Assembly (NCBI GenBank): GCA_004524515.1 | Contig: SDNV01000052.1 | Location: 1 to 18,414, forward strand | Source of the DNA: Promethearchaeota archaeon | GTDB taxonomy: Archaea; Asgardarchaeota; Lokiarchaeia; Sigynarchaeales; SOKP01 | Direction of reading: 5' to 3' | DNA length: 18,414 nucleotides | Shown here: positions 1 through 6,589 of the stretch, piece after piece | How the letters are laid out: each line of letters begins with the position of its first letter | Numbering within the stretch: the first letter of the stretch is position 1 | Program-made: the position numbers and the translations under genes | The notes under the pieces: generated by a model | Seen by the model: only the letters and a program-made list of their open reading frames with translations | The model's database searches: none | Told to the model about the DNA's origin: nothing

Positions 1-129
1 CTCAAAAGGTCCAAAAGGCACCAATTTACATTCATTCCATTTACCGTCCTTATAATCTGTAACAAACATCATTTTGGTTTCAATAAAGTTGAACCCCAGA
101 TTATAAAAGTCAATATCTTTTGCATCCAT
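1..129 (-). CDS. ilvE: Branched-chain amino acid aminotransferase, N-terminal fragment (partial at window edge)
   Basis: The minus strand reads from an ATG at 129 to the window edge without a stop, giving 43 residues. The fragment contains NLGFNFIETK, then YKDGKWNE, then LVPFGPFE. This resembles the start of the PLP-dependent fold-type IV branched-chain aminotransferases, where an LGF-x-Y-x-T segment is followed by KDGKW and then the strand leading to the catalytic domain. The family interconverts leucine, isoleucine and valine with their 2-oxo acids. The catalytic lysine lies outside the window, so activity cannot be judged. The gene is divergent from the GTPase gene that follows. The family call is an inference from a short N-terminus and could be wrong at the level of substrate. 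Confidence 0.65.
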   Translation of the reverse strand, partial: MDAKDIDFYNLGFNFIETKMMFVTDYKDGKWNECKLVPFGPFE

Positions 130-358
130 TTTAATCCTCTTTATTTATTCATCAATAGTATTAATTATTTTTGATTTTTTTTATATAGTAGATCTCTATG
201 TATTGTTTACATATAAGATTTTAATATAAAAGTTACGATTTTTAAATTAATTTTACTATTCTAAATAATGAAATACCAAAAATTAAATAAAAAAATTTAA
301 ACTATTAATACAATCATAATTAACTTTGAAAAAAAAGATAATCAATTCATATTCAAAG
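130..358. promoter_or_regulatory. AT-rich divergent intergenic region
   Basis: This stretch separates two divergent genes and must hold both promoters. It is very AT-rich. A short inverted repeat, TATGTA at 197-202 and TACATA at 208-213 with a 5-nt spacer, could be an operator or chance. No RNA gene or convincing single TATA box can be picked out because the whole region is A/T-dominated. Confidence 0.3.
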
Positions 359-1303
359 ATGGCAAATAATTCAAAAAAAATGGAAGATATTAAATTAGTC
401 ATAGCTGGCTTAGATAATGCGGGAAAAACCAGTGCACTAATCGCTTTAAGGAAAAAATATAATTTTATTGAAAAAGTGAAAAATTTAAAGCCCACTATAA
501 AAATTGATTATAATTCATTTGATTTTATGAATCATTGGACAATTAACATGTGGGATATGGGGGGTCAAGCAAAGTATCGCAAAATCTATGTCAATAATCC
601 TATATATTTCACAGAAACTAACTACATCTATTATCTTATTGATATACAAGATGAATTGAAAATTGAGGAGTCCATTCGTTATTTGCATGAACTTTTAGAT
701 ATTTATAGAAGTATGGATTATTCTAATGAAATCATTATTTGTTTTAATAAATATGATCCAAAATTTAGAAATAATGAAGAATTTACTGATAGAGTTGAAA
801 TGATAAAAAAATTAATTTTAACTCAGAATAAAGATATGAAATTTCAGTTTTTTAAGACTTCAATTTATGATATATCTTCCTTATCGAAGGCCATCTCTTA
901 TTCATTGAATAAATTATTAAATTTAGAAGAAATTGACAGTCAACTAAGGAAAATTGTAGAGGAATTTGACTGCAATCATGCAATTTTATATACAAATTCG
1001 GGATTAATTGTATCTGACTATTATAATGAATCTATGGATTCAAGAGATTTTGAAGAAATAATTAGTAATAAAATCAATGAAGATTTAGAATTTTTTCAAA
1101 GATTGACAGATAGTAAAGTCGATATTGATGAAAGGTTATCATTTGTCAATGATAATATAGAATATGTAAAAAAGTATAATATTGAATTAAAAAATGGGAA
1201 AAATGAGTTTTATCTTGGCTTATCAGTTCCCTTTAAAAGAATAAATGATATGAAAATCGAACTACAGAGGTTTCATTCTCAAATAAAATCTACCTTTTCT
1301 TAA
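359..1303 (+). CDS. Arf/Rag-like small GTPase with C-terminal roadblock/longin-like domain
   Basis: The protein is 314 aa when started at the ATG at 359. The P-loop GLDNAGKTS is at residues 17-25, which is Arf-type. The G3 motif WDMGGQ is at 65-70, keeping the Gln needed for GTP hydrolysis, and the guanine-specificity motif NKYD is at 130-133. The GTPase domain ends near residue 190. It is followed by about 110 residues that begin with a strand of the form HAILYTNSGLIVSDYY, typical of roadblock/longin folds, where it leads into a helix. A GTPase followed by a roadblock domain is the Rag/Gtr layout, whereas the P-loop is Arf-like. There is no Gly2, so Arf-type myristoylation is not expected. 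An in-frame TTG at 326 would add 11 Lys-rich residues, and an ATG at 380 is also possible; no good ribosome-binding site decides between them. Likely role: membrane-associated or signalling switch, by inference. Confidence 0.88.
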   Translation: MANNSKKMEDIKLVIAGLDNAGKTSALIALRKKYNFIEKVKNLKPTIKIDYNSFDFMNHWTINMWDMGGQAKYRKIYVNNPIYFTETNYIYYLIDIQDELKIEESIRYLHELLDIYRSMDYSNEIIICFNKYDPKFRNNEEFTDRVEMIKKLILTQNKDMKFQFFKTSIYDISSLSKAISYSLNKLLNLEEIDSQLRKIVEEFDCNHAILYTNSGLIVSDYYNESMDSRDFEEIISNKINEDLEFFQRLTDSKVDIDERLSFVNDNIEYVKKYNIELKNGKNEFYLGLSVPFKRINDMKIELQRFHSQIKSTFS

Positions 1304-1400
1304 ATTAAAGCAAAAATTTAAAATTTTATCAAAATTTTTGTAATTTAAAATTCTTTATTTTAAACAATATATAACGTGCCAGAGTCGCTTAGCCCGGTCG

Positions 1401-1423
1401 AATTTTTTTAAAAAAATGCCGAT
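1401..1423 (+). other. tRNA-Cys intron 1 (23 nt, D-arm, between positions 22 and 23)
   Basis: The flanks form a textbook bulge-helix-bulge. The 4-bp central helix is CGGT (1395-1398) with GCCG (1418-1421), including one U-G pair. The 3-nt bulges are CGA (1399-1401) and ATA (1422-1424). The inner arm is a self-complementary run of T7 then A7 bounded by A1402 and T1417. Cutting after the second base of each bulge gives a 4-bp D-stem, GCTT/GAGC, with a T-G wobble. Because A1401 and A1424 are both A, shifting both cuts by one base gives the same mature sequence. Confidence 0.85.
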
Positions 1424-1460
1424 AGCGTCAGCCTGCAGAGTTGATTATCGTGAGTTCAAA

Positions 1461-1490
1461 ACTCTCAAGGATTTCTCTGGGGAGAGAAAC
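1461..1490 (+). other. tRNA-Cys intron 2 (30 nt, T-loop, between positions 59 and 60)
   Basis: Excision joins TTCAAA (1455-1460) to T1491, restoring a standard 7-nt T-loop. The fold is a relaxed bulge-helix-bulge. The T-stem is the outer helix and ACT (1489-1491) is a 3-nt 3' bulge. A 3-bp central helix pairs TTC (1455-1457) with GAA (1486-1488). The 5' bulge is longer than usual (1458-1462), and the inner helix pairs TCTC (1463-1466) with GAGA (1482-1485). The exact cut is less certain than for intron 1, but the 30-nt length is fixed by the mature arm size. Confidence 0.72.
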
Positions 1491-1554
1491 TCTCACCTCT
1501 GGCTATATTTTTAAACTCATGCTTCATTTAAATTAAAAAAGCTAGAAATATCGT

Positions 1555-2892
1555 TTATTTCTGTTTTTCCCATTTCTTTAAATACATCACTTCAGAAAGC
1601 GTGGATCCTCGCTTAATTTCTTCTCTAATTCGATTTTCTCTTTCCATAACATCTATCGCTCTATTTGCCATTTCTTGTGCCTTTTCTTTAGGAATGACCA
1701 CAACTCCAGAATCATCTCCAATTATCCAGTCTCCAGGATTAACTTTTTGACCTGCACATATAATACTTACATTAGTTTCACCTAAACCTCTAGGTTCTCC
1801 GGCAGTAGGAGTAAAATGACGAGCAAATGCTGGAAATTTGATTTTTATAATATCATCGATATCTCTTATCCCGCCATCGATTATGACCCCCTCAATTCCT
1901 TTAACCTTACAGCTCCAAGAAGCCAGTTCACCCCACACTGCATCGTTTCCCTCACAAGCATCAATTACTATCACATCCCCCGCACTTGCTTCTTCAATAG
2001 CTTCCACAGGTTTGCTCCAATCTCCATTATATGCTCGGACTGTATATGCCGGACCTACAAATTTCAACGGATAATTCTCATTTCCCGTCCATACGGGCTT
2101 TAATCCTTTCATCTCTCCTGATCGATGCATGGCATCAGAGATATTGGGAGTAGATACTTTCATAAGGGCTTCTCGAATATGAGATTCGTCATATTTCTTA
2201 TATAACTCGCTTTCTATAGGTTTTGCAGATTGTATGGCTTGTTTAATAGTATGTGCTGATTTTTCTGGATTTTGAGATTTATAAAGTGCTCCCCCAATAA
2301 TAATCACATCAACTCCTATTTCTTTTGCTTTTGCTGCAGTTTCACTGTTTATTCCCCCAGCAATTGCCAACCAAGTCGTGGGTTTTAGCTTTTCTTTCAA
2401 TTTTCTTGCGACCTCTAAGGTTTTTTCACCTCCATAAATCACTTGTTGATCTACTCCCACATGGGAACAAATCATATGTACGCCTAATTCTTCCAATTCT
2501 AGTGCTCTCTCCACTAACCTCTCAGGGGGAATATCAATAGTATCACATCCTAACATTACTCCATATTTTTTTGCGGCTTCAATGGCTTCCGTTACTGAAG
2601 CATTATCGCTGCCCCCCAGCATTAATACTATGTTAGCACCAGATTTCGCTGCCATCTCAATTTCTATTGACCCTCCATCAACAGTTTTCATGTCGGCAAC
2701 TAGGATTTTATTTGGGAATTTTTTATGTAACGTTCTTAATATATCCATTCCCTCAGATTTAATCAACGGAGTTCCAGCTTCGACCCAATCCACTCCACCA
2801 TTGATAGCTTCTTCAGCAATTTGTAGAGCTCGATGTTTATTTATTAAATCCAATGCAATTTGAAGGTATGGTTCATCTCTTTTTTTTAGCAT
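1555..2892 (-). CDS. Fused 3-hexulose-6-phosphate synthase / RraA-like protein
   Basis: The protein is 445 aa from the ATG at 2892, which has AAGGTT about 7 nt upstream. An in-frame ATG at 2979 would add a hydrophobic stretch unlike the family and is not preferred. Residues 1-215 are a TIM-barrel of the HPS/KGPDC/OMP-decarboxylase suprafamily: LQIALDL at the start, VDWVEAGTPLI at 34-44, and the catalytic D-x-K-x-x-D as DMKTVD at 67-72. HPS condenses formaldehyde with ribulose 5-phosphate; many archaea run it in reverse to make pentose phosphate. Residues 235-445 are RraA/aldolase-like, with DGGIRD at 339-344 and a conserved ELAS. This fusion is seen in other archaea, and its C-terminal role is not settled. 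No partner 6-phospho-3-hexuloisomerase is in the window. The gene converges on the tRNA gene. Confidence 0.9.
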   Translation of the reverse strand: MLKKRDEPYLQIALDLINKHRALQIAEEAINGGVDWVEAGTPLIKSEGMDILRTLHKKFPNKILVADMKTVDGGSIEIEMAAKSGANIVLMLGGSDNASVTEAIEAAKKYGVMLGCDTIDIPPERLVERALELEELGVHMICSHVGVDQQVIYGGEKTLEVARKLKEKLKPTTWLAIAGGINSETAAKAKEIGVDVIIIGGALYKSQNPEKSAHTIKQAIQSAKPIESELYKKYDESHIREALMKVSTPNISDAMHRSGEMKGLKPVWTGNENYPLKFVGPAYTVRAYNGDWSKPVEAIEEASAGDVIVIDACEGNDAVWGELASWSCKVKGIEGVIIDGGIRDIDDIIKIKFPAFARHFTPTAGEPRGLGETNVSIICAGQKVNPGDWIIGDDSGVVVIPKEKAQEMANRAIDVMERENRIREEIKRGSTLSEVMYLKKWEKQK

Positions 2893-3136
2893 GAAAATAA
2901 CCTTTAATATAGTAATGATTATTAAATCCCGTAAGGAATAATTTTTCAGTGAAAATAAAATTATCTCTTTTAGTGGCAATTATTAATTTTTTAAGAATCT
3001 TTTTTCTCAAACTTGAGAGATATTAACTAAAAAAAATATATTTTTAACGGTATAATTAAAAATATATATTTTTATTAATAGTTGTAACATATATAGAATT
3101 AATTTTTTGAAATAAATTTTTTATAGTGGACATTGA
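2893..3136. promoter_or_regulatory. AT-rich divergent intergenic region between HPS/RraA and Rab-like genes
   Basis: This region holds the promoters of both divergent genes. A TATA-like palindromic tract of alternating A and T lies around 3057-3076, but at about 70 nt from the Rab start it would imply a long leader. Closer AT-rich tracts near 3090-3100 are also possible. I see no structured RNA and no other gene here. Confidence 0.3.
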
Positions 3137-4981
3137 ATGGCTGATGAATACGATTATCTATTTAAATGTATTGTCGTTGGAGATGGCGGAGTAGGAAAAA
3201 CTGCTCTAACAATTCGATTTAGTAAAGGGTTCTTCACTGAAGATTATAAAATGACTATTGGAGTAGATTTTCACGTTAAGACTATTAACATTGATACAGA
3301 AGAAGAAGGTCCAATTAAAGTTAAGCTACAGATCTGGGACACTGGTGGTCAGGAAAGATTTAGTTCAATTAGACCGATGTATTATAGAGGGTCATTAGGT
3401 GGATTGCTTATATTTGATCTTACTTCTTATGAAAGTTTTGAGCATTTACCGCAATGGATTGAAGAAGTTAGAGCAAATGTCAAAGCGGAAATACCTCTAC
3501 TTCTTGTGGGTAATAAAAGCGACCTACTAGAAGAACGATCATTATCAATTGAAGAAATAAATAATTTCACTAACAAATTTAATCTTTACTATATGGAAAC
3601 ATCTGCTAAAACTGGAGATGGAGTGGGGGATTGTTTTTATATTTTAGCCTGTTTAATGGTCGGATCTGGAGTTCCTGAGAAGTTAATCTCCCAAGGAATT
3701 GTATATGGGCCAGGATATGCCATTAGTGCAGCATCAGAGATACCCACCGAAATAATATCTGACAGTAAGATTATCTCTCCAGCATTAGAACCAGAACCTC
3801 AATCTGAATTTATTGCCCCTCCTGTTCCAGAGCCCGTTAAAACATTCGAGCCCGAACCTGAGATTGATTTTGCGGCCCCTCCTGTTCCAGAGCCCGTTAA
3901 AACATTCGAGCCCGAACCTGAGATTGATTTTGCGGCCCCTCCTGTTCCAGAGCCCGTTAAAATATTCGAGCCCGAACCCGAAATTGATTTTACCACTCCA
4001 CCCGTCCCGGAACCAAGCAAGACGATTGAACCTGAAATTCCAATACCCCAACCGATGTCCAGCCCTCAACCTAAAGATACAATGGAATTTGAATTCAAAA
4101 CACCAGAACAGATTTTATCTGAAGAAGCTACGAAACTAGAAACCGAGCCTCCTTTTTTCGTATCATCTAAATTTTCAGTCTCATCTGAATCACCCGTTTA
4201 TAAACCTAAAGCAATACCCTTTACATCAAATATACCCATTCCTGCACCAGCACCCGAAGAATTTAAGGATTCAGAATCTAAATCGGAAGCAGATTCAGAA
4301 TCACTTGTTGATTACATGGCAGAAACTATTTTATCTAAAAAAGAAAGAAAAAAATTGGAAAAACAAAGGAAAAAGGAAGAAAAAGAAAGAAAACTTCAAG
4401 AAAAAAGAGAAAAAGCAGCTAAACTTAAAGAAAAAATGCAGAGTGTGGGAAAAGAGGAAAAAGAGAAACCAAAAACAGAAAAAAAAAAGAAAAAGGAAGA
4501 GGAAGTAGTAATATTTGAAGAAAAACTTCAGGATAAGGGTAAAACAAGCAAGCTTAAGGGAAAAGAGACTGAAACTAAACCATTTGTTCCCTTTCAAACA
4601 GAATCTCCAAAGGAACGAAAATCAGGAGTTCCAGACCTTTTTCAAACATTATCTCAAAAGACTGAAACACAACCCCCCTCACAGAGTTCTCCCTTTATCC
4701 CATTCAAACCAGCAAAGACTTCCGATAAACAAGAATCTTCAAATCTGAGGATAATACCTAATGTAGCTGACGTTGAGAGTAAAATATCTAGTAATTCTTC
4801 TCAACCACCTATTTTTAGTACATCAACACAACCATCAGTTCCAGAAGCACCTAGCATACCTACTATTCAAAGAGAAGAGCAAAGTTCACGAAAAAAAGAT
4901 GTAATAATATGTTCTTATTGTGGAGCTATGTTATCTTCGGATTATGCTTTTTGCAATAAGTGTGGTGCGAAATTATCATAG
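3137..4981 (+). CDS. Rab-like small GTPase fused to repetitive linker, Lys/Glu coil and C-terminal zinc ribbon
   Basis: This is a 614-aa protein starting at an ATG. Residues 1-180 are a complete Rab-family domain: GDGGVGKT 15-22, switch I TIGVDF with Thr40, WDTGGQE 67-73, YYRG 82-85, NKSD 126-129, ETSAK 154-158. Rab, Ras and Rho normally have WDTAGQE, so the Ala-to-Gly change makes this motif Arf-like. Residues 215-295 are acidic, proline-rich tandem repeats. Residues about 395-480 are a Lys/Glu-rich, probably helical or coiled-coil stretch including a run of ten A bases (4479-4488). The C-terminus is a CxxC...CxxC zinc ribbon (residues 592-614). No prenylation cysteine is present, so membrane attachment, if any, must come from elsewhere. 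At about three times normal Rab length it looks like a GTPase-scaffold fusion. The zinc ribbon suggests a protein- or nucleic-acid-binding end, by inference. Confidence 0.93.
   Translation: MADEYDYLFKCIVVGDGGVGKTALTIRFSKGFFTEDYKMTIGVDFHVKTINIDTEEEGPIKVKLQIWDTGGQERFSSIRPMYYRGSLGGLLIFDLTSYESFEHLPQWIEEVRANVKAEIPLLLVGNKSDLLEERSLSIEEINNFTNKFNLYYMETSAKTGDGVGDCFYILACLMVGSGVPEKLISQGIVYGPGYAISAASEIPTEIISDSKIISPALEPEPQSEFIAPPVPEPVKTFEPEPEIDFAAPPVPEPVKTFEPEPEIDFAAPPVPEPVKIFEPEPEIDFTTPPVPEPSKTIEPEIPIPQPMSSPQPKDTMEFEFKTPEQILSEEATKLETEPPFFVSSKFSVSSESPVYKPKAIPFTSNIPIPAPAPEEFKDSESKSEADSESLVDYMAETILSKKERKKLEKQRKKEEKERKLQEKREKAAKLKEKMQSVGKEEKEKPKTEKKKKKEEEVVIFEEKLQDKGKTSKLKGKETETKPFVPFQTESPKERKSGVPDLFQTLSQKTETQPPSQSSPFIPFKPAKTSDKQESSNLRIIPNVADVESKISSNSSQPPIFSTSTQPSVPEAPSIPTIQREEQSSRKKDVIICSYCGAMLSSDYAFCNKCGAKLS
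3781..4020 (+). repeat. In-frame 60-bp tandem repeats, four units
   Basis: The period is exactly 60 bp. Units 3841-3900 and 3901-3960 are identical base for base. The unit before (3781-3840) matches over its last 26 bases, and the unit after (3961-4020) starts nearly identical and then diverges. Each unit adds 20 residues containing PPVPEPVK and EPEPEIDF. Identity at silent sites means recent duplication, so copy number may vary between strains. Confidence 0.95.
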
Positions 4982-4990
4982 AGTTATGAA

Positions 4991-5035
4991 AAATTTCGCA
5001 TTCTGTTAAAATTTAAAAAAAAAAATGCTAAATTT
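4991..5035. terminator. Inverted repeat between convergent genes, candidate bidirectional terminator
   Basis: AAATTTCGCATT (4991-5002) is complementary to AATGCTAAATTT (5024-5035) at 11 of 12 positions, with a 21-nt A-rich loop. It begins 10 nt after the Rab-like stop codon and precedes the stop of the opposite-strand gene. Archaeal termination usually relies on T-runs more than hairpins, so the role is a guess. Confidence 0.35.
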
Positions 5036-5080
5036 CTGAGAAAAGTATTGATCTTTCTAATTTTAAACATTTGGAAGGAA

Positions 5081-5773
5081 TTATACATTTTTACCACATA
5101 TAGGACATATCCCCCACATTTTCTTTATTTTAGAATTGCAATGAGGACATATTTTTAAATCAGGATCAATCTGAGTTTGGGGTTTTCCAAAAATAGTTGG
5201 TTTGGCCTCTTCTATAGTTTGTTTATTGTTAATAGTGTTTACCTTAATACTATAATCTCTGGGAGGGATTTGCGAATTTTTTATATTATCCTTTATTAGC
5301 TGACTTTCAGATTCTGGAGGGATCCCTTCACTCTCTTCAATTGAAGATCCAACTTTATAATAAAAATATTGACTATTATTATTTTCAACAAATATCTCAC
5401 CATTTTCTAAACTAACTTCAATATAGTAAATAATAACCGATCCAACAGGAACATCTGCAATCTCCGCTATAAAATAGTCCATTTTAATATCCATTTTAAC
5501 CTGATACCAATTTTTTCCTTGATTAGCACTAAAAATCAATTTTACGTTATTAATCGCTTCATTGAAATCTTCTTCAGTGATTTTTACTACAATTTTTATA
5601 TTTTTTTTAAAATCTCCTTGAATATCTTTAATTTCTTTGGCCTCATCCCATGCAGCTCCACAATTAGGACAATTCGTAAACCAGTTAGGATATTCTGAAC
5701 TGCATTTATCACACTTTTTTGTATAATATCTAGAGGTTTTAATTCCGAGTTTAGGCTTTTTCTCTTTTCCCAT
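5081..5773 (-). CDS. Zinc ribbon - Ig-like domain - zinc ribbon protein, function unknown
   Basis: The 230-aa protein has no signal peptide or membrane segment. Residues 20-45 form a CxxC...CxxC ribbon (CDKC and CPNC). Residues about 58-143 look like an all-beta immunoglobulin/E-set-type domain: alternating strands with a GKNWYQVKM turn, then a VPVGSVIIYYIEVSLENGE segment, a pattern seen in sugar-binding and fibronectin-like domains. A low-complexity Ser/Pro/Glu linker follows. The C-terminus is a second ribbon, CPHC and CPIC (about 210-230). The domain order is seen directly; the fold name is inferred. It is convergent with the Rab-like gene, which also ends in a zinc ribbon, so the two products could bind related partners. 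I do not recognise a named family. Confidence 0.82.
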   Translation of the reverse strand: MGKEKKPKLGIKTSRYYTKKCDKCSSEYPNWFTNCPNCGAAWDEAKEIKDIQGDFKKNIKIVVKITEEDFNEAINNVKLIFSANQGKNWYQVKMDIKMDYFIAEIADVPVGSVIIYYIEVSLENGEIFVENNNSQYFYYKVGSSIEESEGIPPESESQLIKDNIKNSQIPPRDYSIKVNTINNKQTIEEAKPTIFGKPQTQIDPDLKICPHCNSKIKKMWGICPICGKNV

Positions 5774-5805
5774 TCTCTAATTCATTTTTTTTTAAATGAT
5801 TTTCC

Positions 5806-5901
5806 CAAGTATTTTCTTACTAAATATTAAATTAATTTTAGTCTTTAAATATTCTTCAAATATTTTCTTACCAAATAATAAATTAATTTTACTCTTTATT
5901 A
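5806..5901. repeat. Imperfect direct repeat, 51-nt offset, in a divergent promoter region
   Basis: The core beginning TATTTTCTTAC at 5810 recurs at 5861, and about 36 of 39 aligned bases agree through the following TAAATTAATTTTA and TCTTTA elements. A CAA just upstream of each copy also matches. The repeat lies between the double-zinc-ribbon gene (minus) and the next gene (plus). A duplicated promoter or operator segment is possible; the low complexity of the sequence is a caution. Confidence 0.6.
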
Positions 5902-5973
5902 TTTAAAGAGAGTTAAACAATAAGTAAATATTTGATTTTTCCTTATTTATGTTAATATAGTAGAGTGGTCAAA

Positions 5974-6579
5974 ATGAAAACTTTAATTTCGGAGAAAGTA
6001 AAAGCAATTTTAGCTGCTATTGATGACCTAATTGATATAAAATTATTAATAAGAGATATTGCTCCAAATTATCATTTGAGTGAAAAAAATTATAAAGAAT
6101 TTATCTCAAAAATAGAATCCTTGCACAATAAACTTGCACCTTTCTTTTCTGAATATTTAAATGATAGTGAATCGCATTCTAAAAAGAGCTCTGAAAATAT
6201 AGAAAATTTGATTTTTGATCTAATCAAAAGTAATAAAGTCGTACTTATTTCAGCTAACGCATCAAAAAAAAAGCTCAAGAATTTTGGACTAGATCCACGT
6301 AATTTAATTGTTTCAGGGGGGCCATTATTTCCAGAAGATTATAAAATGGTTAATCCTAATTTGTCTGATTCAGCATTTATTAATATAAAAAAAAAATGTA
6401 AACGGATAGTAAATGAATTAAAAAATATTGATTGGAGCAATAAAAATCTAGTTTTTCTATATGAAAAAGCAAATCCTACGGATTTACTGATTTTAGATAA
6501 AATTGAGAGGATCTCAAATATTATTGGTTCAAGCATAGAAACAGTTGAATTAATATCGTGGAAAAATTTAGATAATTAA
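5974..6579 (+). CDS. Conserved archaeal protein, DUF2100-like (tentative)
   Basis: The product is about 201 aa from the ATG at 5974. An in-frame GTG at 5965 would add three residues, and the sequence gives no firm reason to prefer one. The first 75 residues look helical and the rest mixed alpha/beta. A segment reading LDPRNLIVSGGPLFPEDYKM, followed by NPNLSDSAF, resembles as I remember it the conserved core of the uncharacterised archaeal DUF2100 family. I could not test that. No catalytic motif, membrane segment or zinc site is visible. The gene ends 10 nt from the stop of the convergent decarboxylase gene and stands alone on its strand. Confidence 0.75.
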   Translation: MKTLISEKVKAILAAIDDLIDIKLLIRDIAPNYHLSEKNYKEFISKIESLHNKLAPFFSEYLNDSESHSKKSSENIENLIFDLIKSNKVVLISANASKKKLKNFGLDPRNLIVSGGPLFPEDYKMVNPNLSDSAFINIKKKCKRIVNELKNIDWSNKNLVFLYEKANPTDLLILDKIERISNIIGSSIETVELISWKNLDN

Positions 6580-6589
6580 TCGGATAACG

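Larger units (their letters stand above)
1378..1504 (+). tRNA. tRNA-Cys(GCA) with two non-canonical introns
   Basis: The acceptor stem is a perfect 7-bp pair, GCCAGAG (1378-1384) with CTCTGGC (1497-1503). The anticodon arm TCAGC/GTTGA (1428-1432 and 1440-1444, one G-T wobble) holds loop CTGCAGA, so U33 is followed by anticodon GCA (1435-1437). The T-stem GTGAG (1450-1454) pairs with CTCAC (1492-1496). D-loop and T-loop are each far too long, and removing 1401-1423 and 1461-1490 leaves a 74-nt tRNA with exons 1378-1400, 1424-1460 and 1491-1504. The spliced molecule has a 17-nt D-arm with GG at 18-19, a canonical TTCAAAT T-loop, U8-A14 and G15-C48. The discriminator base is U73 (1504), the known CysRS identity base. 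CCA is not encoded. A T-rich stretch follows the gene. Confidence 0.92.

Noticed and set aside
326..358. TTG start for the Arf/Rag-like gene
   Set aside because: It adds only a Lys-rich stretch with no ribosome-binding site; the ATG at 359 lies close to the GTPase fold.
1370..1510. tRNA pseudogene or remnant
   Set aside because: All stems pair, the anticodon, U73 and tertiary bases are intact, and both insertions leave exact mature arm lengths when removed, which decay would not produce.
2893..2979. N-terminal extension of the HPS/RraA gene to an ATG at 2979
   Set aside because: The extra 29 residues are hydrophobic and unlike the family, while the ATG at 2892 has an AAGGTT ribosome-binding site and begins right at the HPS fold.
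3781..4020. CRISPR array
   Set aside because: The repeats are contiguous with no unique spacers and are in frame with a protein.
3785..4139. Open frames on both strands across the 60-bp repeats
   Set aside because: They exist only because the repeat unit is a multiple of three, so stop-free frames are copied; their proteins are Gly/Arg- or Leu/Pro-rich noise opposite or within the real GTPase gene.
4331..4597. Minus-strand frame very rich in Phe, antisense to the coil region
   Set aside because: Poly-Phe is simply the reverse complement of the Lys-codon-rich coil; there is no independent coding signal.
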